A stretch of DNA of 64,000 nucleotides from Pyrrhosoma nymphula (taxonomy: Eukaryota; Arthropoda; Insecta; Odonata; Coenagrionidae): assembly GCA_963573305.1 (NCBI GenBank), contig OY754333.1, positions 19,589,013-19,653,012 on the forward strand. Reading direction: 5' to 3'. Within the stretch, counting starts at the first letter, position 1. Each line of letters starts with the position of its first letter. The notes under the pieces were generated by a model. It was not told the DNA's origin and searched no databases. It saw only the letters and a list, made by a program, of their open reading frames with translations. Made by a program: the position numbers and the translations under genes. Below are positions 56,301 through 64,000 of this stretch, piece by piece.

Positions 56301-57287
56301 AGCCCTCCACTCTCCAAAGGCATGCCCTCCCTCTCCGCTGATGCAGCCGGTTAAGGTAAGGGAGGAGGAAGATAAGATGTGACTATTCGGCGTAATGCCG
56401 ATGATTCATTCGATGTTTATTCCTCGCGTGCATTCCTTGGCATTGACTCTTAGGTAGATCAACGTCTCAAGTGACGCACAATACTCCTAGACCATGGATC
56501 ACGTAGCTGTTTTTGTGAGAGGGTGAATGGAGTAACCCCCGCAATGACGGGGAAAGGAGGAACAGACAGCTGATTCCGGCCTGGAGCGTGGCCTAACCTG
56601 GAGCTGCAATGCTCGGACGAAAATCTCCTTGCTTGATCGAAAGCAGAGGGAAAACAATAAACAAAAATATCCCAAATTTTAGTTCAATATCGAATCTTCA
56701 AATGGATCCTGAGGTTTGATGAATGAAGGGCAGGTGACCCAATCTGAATAGTCACAAATGAAGCTTTCTCATGGTAGAGTGGAAAACGAAAGTTATTGAT
56801 TTGTAGCGATAACATCGTTAGTAACCGATGAAGTGTAAATGCCGTTATGCATATCACCTTAACCATTGAAGTGCGTGGCTTGTACAATCTACTTTTGAAA
56901 GGAGGTACATATTTAGCTGGACTCTTCTACTAGCTCTTCTATCAGCGCCATCGTATTGGAAATAACTGCGCACAAATAAGATGAATCCCCATACAGCACA
57001 CACGGAGCATATTTAGTTGCAATCACGAGTAGAACACGTGATTTATCTGGTCGAAAAACCGCTTTTCAACGACTAAGAACGGTTGAAAAATGGTCAATAT
57101 TCGGTTTACTGGCCGCTATTTCTGGTGTAAACACGTGTATCGACCACAACCTGTCTAATATGCAAATTCCCATGCAAATTTATATTTACCAACGGAAAAT
57201 AAACTGTTATTAGTATTATGACCGCTAGACAGCATTGCCAGCAAAATTCGCGGCTGATTTAGATTCATATTTGACCGAGAAAAAAAA
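53379..57287. other. Long non-coding stretch
   Basis: No supported gene. The frame at 55902-56354 is Pro/Ser/Leu-rich low complexity, and 55473-55820 (minus) has no motifs. Confidence 0.4.
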
Positions 57288-57372
57288 TTGCCACTGGAGA
57301 GCCGCGAACCTTAGAACCTGACTCTTCCGAACTCACCTACGCCTTAACCCACTCGGCCACCAAGGTACTTGG
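57288..57372 (-). repeat. tRNA-Ser-like pseudogene or SINE head
   Basis: On the minus strand TGGCCGAGTGGGTTAAGGCG is an excellent A box with the D-arm style of a serine tRNA. About 35 bases later GGTTCGCGGCTC is a damaged B box. The anticodon stem cannot be completed, so it is a pseudogene or a tRNA-Ser-derived SINE. Confidence 0.55.
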
Positions 57373-58445
57373 TTGGAGTTGGTAATGCCAAGAAGTTATT
57401 TCCTCCTCATTCACGGCCAGACCAATATAAAATATTCCGTATTTGTGCTTGGCCTGGAGAGAAATACATTTTTACAAATATTTGGTACCAAGAAATTAAT
57501 GCAGATATTCACGTGTGCTTGAAAATGGCTGTCAGAATCATACGAAAGCAGATAATATTATCGTGGAACATGATTTTATTTCTGGTTAGTTACAATTGTA
57601 CCAAAATGCAACGTATGATCAAAAAAGGAAGTATTTATCGCATGGAAAAATCATCGTTTTTTGTAAAAAAAAATATATCCACCCATTGTGTACAAATATA
57701 TGTTTTTCACGATTATCAGGATTACCGAATAGAAAAAGTTCTTTGGTAGATGCATATTGAATTAACATATGTTACATACATACATATATATAACATATGT
57801 TATAACAGAGAAATATCTTCGTACTGGAATAATAGCGTATATCTCATCTTTAATATGCAGTTATTCCCATGGAAATGTGAAAAAGGCAAAGTGGCATGTT
57901 GTACATAATTAAATTCTATAAAATACAGAAGTCCACTCAGATAATTTGGACCAAAATATGCACTGAAAGAACACGTGTAAAAAAGGACTAATTTTGGAAT
58001 TATCCCTTATCCCATATATCAACCGAGAGTACACGAGTATATTTCTCCTCGTGCTGTATGGGTCCGAGGGAGAATAACGATTGTTATTTCGCGAGATTAA
58101 CGGGCATATCAGTATTTGTACAAAATACATAACATGCATCCATCGCATAGCATCCACAAGAGAATCTTATTTTCACTGTCATCAGTATCCGGAGCAAATG
58201 ATCGCGCAAGTCGCACTCTTCCTTTGTGTACGCATAAATCAATATTATTGATGATTATACATCGCTCACGCTAAAGTTACGAGTTCTCCAGTTAGGATAT
58301 GATATAGAAAAATTCACTAAGAAGCTTCATAGGCTTAGCCCAATCTGCACGAAAATTGTGCAAAGACGCTTCATTGCATAATCATTCATTGGAAAAAAGG
58401 ACGAAAAGTTAGTTGTTGTGATGTAAACTTCCATGGGGCTTGGAT
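57373..58445. other. AT-rich non-coding stretch
   Basis: A short TA-rich near-palindrome (AACATATGTTA twice, 57763-57805). The 126-residue frame at 57369-57749 has no family features. Confidence 0.4.
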
Positions 58446-58535
58446 GGAGATTGATTCTTCTGATTTTCGGGATTTCCGCCACAAAAAGCTGGAACGATGC
58501 GGTGGAAATCTTGAAAATCGGAAGAATCAAACTCC
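58446..58535 (+). ncRNA. 90-nt hairpin, pre-miRNA-like
   Basis: GGAGATTGATTCTTCTGATT (58446 onward) pairs with AATCGGAAGAATCAAACTCC (to 58535). The stem extends to about 37 bp with few mismatches and an 18-base loop. Size and shape suit a microRNA precursor, but a tiny fold-back repeat fits equally well. No expression evidence is available. Confidence 0.3.
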
Positions 58536-59762
58536 GATAAATTAGTTGTGTTCAACTGACAATGAGTTCACCCTGTGGGCATGAATACACATTTAAACAT
58601 AATTTCATGAATTATAACTTCGTAAATCATGCAAGTACGTCGCGAGAGTATTTCTTAATCTAAGGAAGTAAAAAAGAGCTTCATCGCGATGTTTTTGAAA
58701 GATACTCGTTGATACGAAATTTGATATTACGAAGTGCCGATTTTTCCGATCCCGTCGACTTCTTAATTTCGAGTTTCTACTGTAGTTCATTGGTAACCGA
58801 AGCAATTTCACGCAGCATTTAGTATCTACGATGGTCCTTAAGTTACGTTGCTTGAATGGGGCATCATCTCTTTTGAAGAGAAGGTCCTGCCCTGATGTGA
58901 CAATTGCGACTCCTGTCCGATACATCCTGACTGAATGTAATGATAATTGGGATACATTAGAGGCAGAACATCTGAGGACATCTTGGATGAGTTCTAGGTA
59001 AGTATCCCAATTGTCTGCCAACTTCAATTTTTCTATGCAACATTGGGCTTTTTAACAAATTATAATTTAATAACATTTTTATTTGGAAGGTATACATTGT
59101 GCCTAACTGTGCAAGCTCTAAATATTAACTAATTGCTTATTTCTTGGACCATCAGATTAATTTGAAATCTAATATCAGAGGAAGAATTACAAATAAGCTC
59201 TACCCTAATGTCCGACTTTTTAAGTTATTCATTCTGTTATGAGTTTAAAGTTGATACTTGAGATTCATTTTTATCTTTCAGATTTAAAAATTTAGATATT
59301 TCTTTAAGTTTTAATGGAAGAAACTCTTTAGATATGAACGGTTGTATGGATCTGAAGATACTGTGCTAAAATGACTTTCTTGACCTCATGGAATCTCGGG
59401 AAAAAATTATTTCCCATGCAACTGCTGGATTAATTATTCATTTTTGGAAAAAATAAGACTTGTGTTAACAATTATAAAACATGCAACTACCCATGTGAAA
59501 ATATTTGGTCTGTAACTAATCTGAAACTGGTCTGTAACTGGTCTGAAAGGCTAAATTTTGGTCTCTAAGTGGTCTGTAACAGAACTGCGCTGGTCTAGAT
59601 TCTGGCCTGTATTTGTGTTGTAATATTTGATAGTGTGTAACTGGGCTGGATTATACGGCTATCTTGATGTGGGCTCTTCAATTTTGGTTGTGAGACAATG
59701 CACGTAGACCCGTAGGGTAGCTGAAAATTCGAGATAGGTGCAATATATCATTAGGTGGAAAC
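58536..59762. other. Non-coding stretch with a degenerate short tandem repeat
   Basis: 59508-59660 repeats a CTGGTCTGTAA-like unit about ten times, degenerate. The minus frame at 58605-59027 (140 residues) is open but matches nothing I know; I do not call it a gene. Confidence 0.4.
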
Positions 59763-59764
59763 TA

Positions 59765-60277
59765 CTGTCCATTAAAAAAGTCGAGTCCCTCGAGTTTAGG
59801 AAGCTGTATCTTCAAGTAGAGTTAACGGATTTTTACGAAATAAAAACCATGCGATAGAATGATCATTCCTACGTTTATCGATGTGTGTTTAAAAAATTTC
59901 CCGTACTTATCTGCCCTTTAAAGATATTTTATTTGAAAAAAGTCACTATTTTCGGCGCTCAAAATCCGATTTTCCAACTTTCTGTTATCACTGTTCTCTT
60001 AACGTCAGACATAGAAACGGAAAATTCCGATATAGGTTAGCTAAACATGTTATTAACGTAATAAAGGAAATAAATTGGTTATAGGTTGAGTTTTACACGA
60101 GCTGGTGTAAACGTTGTAAACCTCCTCATATTTCGAAACTAATGATGCGATTGAAATTTTAGGTATACTGTTGTGACGCGCGATAACACCAGCATTGCAA
60201 ATATGTACATGACAAATAGTAAAAATTAATGGTATTCTCAACAACGATTTTTATTTATATCTACTTTCACGCGCCAA
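59765..60277 (+). repeat. Left terminal inverted repeat
   Basis: Reverse complement of 63294-63806. The ORFs at 60053-60244 and 63327-63518 encode the same peptide because they lie in the two repeats; they are not genes. Confidence 0.92.
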
Positions 60278-60705
60278 ACAGCGGTTGTTGATCGGTAGAC
60301 GACGACTTCGCCGTAGGAGGAGAAGAGGGAAAGGGACAAGCGACGTTGCCATTTGCTACGCGTAGCACTACTCTGCCGGCGGGGGCGAAGTTGAAAGCAT
60401 AACAGATGTGTCTGTTCAGAATTTGGACTACAATTTAATGATGGGATGAATTCTCATGACTCCCTTTCATCAAAATTAGGAAGGCAGTTAAATGATAAAG
60501 TATAATTATTTCCCATCAGCATTTTTCATGTGGGCTTTGGACCACCATAGCCTGCTTTAAAAATGGTTTTAGCGGTTAATACCACCAGTTGATTATAAAT
60601 CTATTTACAAAATGTACAAACATTTACACAACACAAATTATTTACAAAATGTTTTATGCGTTTGAAAACACTTTGGCTAATCCCGAAATATCCTCTTTCA
60701 TTATT
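60278..60705. other. Non-coding spacer of the transposon
   Basis: Between the left repeat and the transposase stop; nothing else recognised. Confidence 0.6.
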
Positions 60706-62160
60706 TCAATTGGAATCGCCATCCGACTGTGATTCGTCGTCGCTCAAGTCTGAATCGGAGTCAGAGTCTAAATTAACTATGATCCTCTGGTCATCACTTA
60801 ATTCATCAAGGAGATGCTCTTTTTTCCTATAATCATCTTCTATCTTTTTTACGTGTTGTATACATTTCCTCCATAAGTTTGACGTCACAGATTGAAGAGC
60901 CTCCAGGCTCAATTGATGGGTTACGTTAACACTGTTCCCTTTTTCAGCAGCAGTCGCAAGGTTCACTTTAGCTATTGTATTTTTAACGTAAGCCCAAATT
61001 AGTTCGATGGCATTCAGCTCGCAGTGAGCCACTGGTGTCCAAATTAAACATACGTCACTCCTGAGTTCTTTCACAATCTTTTCCAGCTTCCTCTCTGTCG
61101 GAACAAAATATTGCCTACCGTGATTAATCAAAGTCGCTTTTGTTAAACACTCAAAAGTAGGTGCATCCTCCGGTAAATGGATTTTTTTCCTTACAAGCCA
61201 TGCGATGATATCAGCCTTCTTCCATGACATCGAAGGATTTTTTGTCTCTGGATCTATCATCGTGTGATACGGTGCCTGGTCTAAAACTACAGCGGATCTG
61301 GGAGGAAGCAACGACAACACTTTTCGAAACCACTCCTCGAAGTGTCTGGCATTCATCTCAGAATGGTAGTCATCACCACCCCTTTTTCCCACAAAACATA
61401 GTTCGCCACCCTCTAGGAAGCCATCCTCACTACCTATGTGCAAAATGATGACTCGTTTCCCGGCTCCTGAGGGGGTCTTAAAACCACCGCGCCAGCCATT
61501 CACCTCCTGTATGCGCCCCCGGTAGATATTATACCCAAGCTGCGAAGAGTCCACAACGTTTTCTACCCAGCTATATTTCAAAGTATGATGCTGAGAGCAC
61601 CAGGTCTCATCAGTGTAAAATATTTTGTATCCACTGTCCCTCAGCTTTTTAATTCTACGGAGAAAATTATGACGAGTGGCAGCAATTTTTACCGAATCCA
61701 TCATCACTGGCTTTTTACATAATTTCTGATACCTAAACCCCAAACTCTGCATCACAGACCGGAGCTTAGGCAAGGAGAAATCTGGGAATTCGGGCACAGA
61801 CTCAACCAACTTGTCCTTCACACTTTGAAGAGTTGGATACATGTTCCTCAAATAAAAGTCATGGACTGTCCGTCTAATGACTCCGAGCGTGAAATCATCC
61901 ACAAAAATTCTTGGTCGCCCAAGCACAAATTGTCTTTTCCTTGGAGAGGGATTGCCATCACCTGAGTTTTCTTTGTCACTAACCTTGGATTTAGCAGCCG
62001 TTCTTTGCACTGATTTTTTGCTAATACCGAGGCACTGGGACACAGTTTCATAAATAGGATAACGCTTTTCCGATCTTTTTTCCGCCTCCATTTGGAAAAA
62101 GCGAATGGCACTGAGTATCATTCGCTCTTCCCCTTCTGAGAAGCGATTTCTGCGGTACAT
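60706..62160 (-). CDS. DDE transposase, IS630-Tc1-mariner-like, intact
   Basis: A 484-residue uninterrupted frame. The N-terminal part carries a helix-turn-helix (VSQCLGISKKSVQRT, about residues 46-60) and a basic SPRKRQF followed by GRPR, an AT-hook-like motif. A second helical region comes next (YPTLQSVKDKLVE). The catalytic triad is in KIFYTDETWCSQHH (first Asp), SAVVLDQAPYH (second Asp) and CELNAIELIWAYVK (Glu). About 91 residues separate the second Asp from the Glu, far more than the 34-41 of classical Tc1/mariner. The C-terminus is a highly acidic Asp/Ser tract. It should excise and insert the element at TA sites. All three catalytic residues are present, so activity is possible. Confidence 0.9.
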   Translation of the reverse strand: MYRRNRFSEGEERMILSAIRFFQMEAEKRSEKRYPIYETVSQCLGISKKSVQRTAAKSKVSDKENSGDGNPSPRKRQFVLGRPRIFVDDFTLGVIRRTVHDFYLRNMYPTLQSVKDKLVESVPEFPDFSLPKLRSVMQSLGFRYQKLCKKPVMMDSVKIAATRHNFLRRIKKLRDSGYKIFYTDETWCSQHHTLKYSWVENVVDSSQLGYNIYRGRIQEVNGWRGGFKTPSGAGKRVIILHIGSEDGFLEGGELCFVGKRGGDDYHSEMNARHFEEWFRKVLSLLPPRSAVVLDQAPYHTMIDPETKNPSMSWKKADIIAWLVRKKIHLPEDAPTFECLTKATLINHGRQYFVPTERKLEKIVKELRSDVCLIWTPVAHCELNAIELIWAYVKNTIAKVNLATAAEKGNSVNVTHQLSLEALQSVTSNLWRKCIQHVKKIEDDYRKKEHLLDELSDDQRIIVNLDSDSDSDLSDDESQSDGDSN

Positions 62161-62221
62161 GTTTCACTTTTGAAGCTCACAGACCTAATGACTAGCAAAA
62201 ATAGTAAAGGGTTGTTGACAA

Positions 62222-63157
62222 GGGGCCATTCAAGTATTGCCATAAGACGTTTTCGGGGGGAGGGAGGTTCAGATATCCTAACATTGTCTTCCGTAGGGGA
62301 GCTCGGGGTCTAGCGCCAACTTGCGTAAGATTTTGTCCGTCGTGAGACAACATTGTAGATCGCTCCAGGAGACTGATCTTATCTGACTATTCAAGATTTT
62401 TTGTAGATCGACTGCCTTGAAAAGTGACTTGTAAGTCTTTGGACTAAAGTCGACACACCATTGAACAAGATGGTGTTGTTTGAATTTTTTATAGTCCATA
62501 ATTTCTTTGTATAACAGGAGTAATTCAAGCGCGGTTTCGAATAAGAGTTTTTTTTAATTTTTGCCGAATAGCCTGTAATTGTACACAACTCCATCATCTG
62601 TGGTGTTGTTTCAATCTTAATGCATGCCTCTTTCAATCATATTCATTACTCTTGAGTCTCTGTCCATTTGTGTGGTTGCAATATACATTATCGGTCCCTC
62701 TCCATTGGTAGCATGTCTGCAGTGTAGTTCATGCTTGTGAGGCTTCGCCTCGTGACATGCATTAGCGATTAATGCAAATGCATAATTAGCCGTAGTTACA
62801 CTAACTTTAGGGCATAGTGTAATGCATGTTGGTGACTACTCACCACCTACCACACACACTTGAGGCTGCTTGCAGGGTATTTTGTAGATGTTAATGTTGA
62901 ATAATGTGGTACTCCAACACCCTAAAATTTTCTGAAATCAAGTGCTCAAAGCTATAAGATGGTTTCTATCGAGAGCCGAAACCTCAGAAAACGACTATTT
63001 AACGAAGAGTAGATATGTACAATTTCTTTCTAACTATCCTCTTACGTAAGATAGAGAGGGGAGGGTGGGGGGTTGCCGAAATCTTACATTGTCTTACATA
63101 GGGGGAGGCGGTTTGAAAAATATACAGAATAGTCTTACGAAATACTTGAATGGCCCC
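62222..63157. mobile_element. 936-bp member of the GGGGCCATTCAAGTATT family, nested
   Basis: Ends GGGGCCATTCAAGTATTGCC and ACGAAATACTTGAATGGCCCC match the 52867-53378 element, as do the internal G-rich blocks and the ATTTAACGAAGAGTAGATA segment. The extra length is extra interior sequence, including a LINE-tail fragment at 62832-62893. CAA lies on both outer sides and may be a 3-bp duplication. Confidence 0.75.
62832..62893 (+). repeat. Isolated LINE tail copy inside the nested element
   Basis: CACCACCTACCACACACACTTGAGGCTGCTTGCAGGGTATTTTGTAGATG matches the CR1-like LINE tail at 43879-43946. Confidence 0.6.
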
Positions 63158-63293
63158 CAAGAGATTAAAAGGAACGAATTTGTAAGTACGCGACATCTCA
63201 CTACGGTGCGGCAACAGCGGATGGCTATGGACGATTTCCCCTACCTTCCCCTTACGATCCATCGGCGCTCCTTCCGTGGCAAGTCGTGCTTTC

Positions 63294-63806
63294 TTGGCGC
63301 GTGAAAGTAGATATAAATAAAAATCGTTGTTGAGAATACCATTAATTTTTACTATTTGTCATGTACATATTTGCAATGCTGGTGTTATCGCGCGTCACAA
63401 TAGTATACCTAAAATTTCAATCGCATCATTAGTTTCGAAATATGAGGAGGTTTACAACGTTTACACCAGCTCGTGTAAAACTCAACCTATAACCAATTTA
63501 TTTCCTTTATTACGTTAATAACATGTTTAGCTAACCTATATCGGAATTTCCCGTTTCTATGTCTGACGTTAAGAGAACAGTGATAACAGAAAGTTGGAAA
63601 ATCGGATTTTGAGCGCCGAAAATAGTGACTTTTTTCAAATAAAATATCTTTAAAGGGCAGATAAGTACGGGAAATTTTTTAAACACACATCGATAAACGT
63701 AGGAATGATCATTCTATCGCATGGTTTTTATTTCGTAAAAATCCGTTAACTCTACTTGAAGAAACAGCTTCCTAAACTCGAGGGACTCGACTTTTTTAAT
63801 GGACAG
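63294..63806 (-). repeat. Right terminal inverted repeat
   Basis: Partner of 59765-60277, ending GGACAG before the TA duplication. Confidence 0.92.
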
Positions 63807-63808
63807 TA

Positions 63809-64000
63809 GATAGGTTGATTAAATATATTAAAGCATGGTACGTGTAATAGTACATTCATAGTATTTAAATGGAAAGTATCATTTTTTTATTTTGAGAGAG
63901 CAGGGAGGAGACAGTGGAGAGGGTGGGCAAGGGAGTTTTATTATAGACGGCAAGGGAGTTTCAGTGGAGAGCGCAAGGGAGTACCGGCTCATTAGGCAGC
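63809..64000. other. Non-coding end of window
   Basis: G/A-rich with three to four copies of GCAAGGGAGT (about 63928-63982). Nothing else seen. Confidence 0.5.

Larger units (their letters stand above)
59765..63806 (-). mobile_element. IS630-Tc1-mariner-type transposon with 513-bp inverted repeats
   Basis: The ends begin CTGTCCATTAAAAAAGTCGA and are flanked by TA on both sides (59763-59764 and 63807-63808). The 513-bp terminal repeats (59765-60277 and 63294-63806) differ at only about three positions that I found, suggesting recent insertion. A single intact transposase gene lies on minus. A second element (62222-63157) is nested between the gene's start and the right repeat. TA duplication plus a Tc1-like DDE enzyme supports the superfamily. 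The very long repeats are unusual for Tc1/mariner. Confidence 0.88.

Noticed and set aside
55902..56354. 150-residue Pro/Ser-rich ORF
   Set aside because: Low-complexity, no domain, C-rich DNA gives an overlapping second frame; not supportable as a gene.
58605..59027. 140-residue minus-strand ORF
   Set aside because: Open but no recognisable motif, partner or family; length is within chance for AT-rich DNA of this size.
60053..60244. ORF duplicated at 63327-63518
   Set aside because: Product of the 513-bp inverted repeats of the Tc1-like transposon.
1..64000. CRISPR arrays, bacterial operons, rRNA genes
   Set aside because: None seen; the window is eukaryotic repeat-rich DNA, and the short direct repeats found are transposon parts or microsatellites.

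Overview
The window looks like repeat-rich nuclear DNA from an arthropod, probably an insect. This rests on the mix of elements: a bilaterian-type Polinton/Maverick, a piggyBac, a Penelope-like element with GIY-YIG nuclease, Ty3/gypsy, CR1/RTE-type LINE pieces and tRNA-derived SINEs. The sequence is AT-rich, has no bacterial gene layout, and shows no convincing host exon. Species cannot be read from it.

The core is a nest of four elements between about 10.7 and 31.3 kb. The oldest is a degenerate Ty3/gypsy retrotransposon on the minus strand (integrase 10.7-11.8 kb, zinc knuckle 12.1 kb, Gag 14.4-15.0 kb). A 5'-truncated Penelope-like element (12.79-14.29 kb) sits inside it. A 16.3-kb Polinton (15,007-31,332, 6-bp target duplication AATGCG) is inserted at the start of its Gag. 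The Polinton carries protein-primed DNA polymerase B, packaging ATPase, integrase with chromodomain, capsid genes, an adenain-like protease and several unassigned virus-like genes. Most large genes are broken. A piggyBac (27,961-30,483, TTAA duplication) is nested in the Polinton.

Elsewhere there are several small systems. A DNA transposon of the IS630-Tc1-mariner type (59,765-63,806) has 513-bp, more than 99% identical terminal repeats, TA target sites and an intact 484-residue transposase; a second element has landed beside its start codon. A 1.57-kb near-perfect inverted repeat lies at 45.9-47.4 kb. Two miniature transposon families have two copies each: one with ends AGNCCGTTTTACACG at 2.8 and 45.3 kb, the other with ends GGGGCCATTCAAGTATT at 52.9 and 62.2 kb. 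One LINE family left coding remnants at 42.8 and 52.0 kb and isolated tails at 42.7 and 62.8 kb.

The most interesting thread is a set of hammerhead-ribozyme-like motifs at 4.2, 12.8, 14.2, 37.1, 37.2 and 39.6 kb. Two flank the Penelope-like element as inverted repeats and two form a 200-bp palindrome whose stem II shows compensatory changes. They share an unusual single extra nucleotide before stem II. The stretches between elements hold AT-rich DNA with only short chance open frames.
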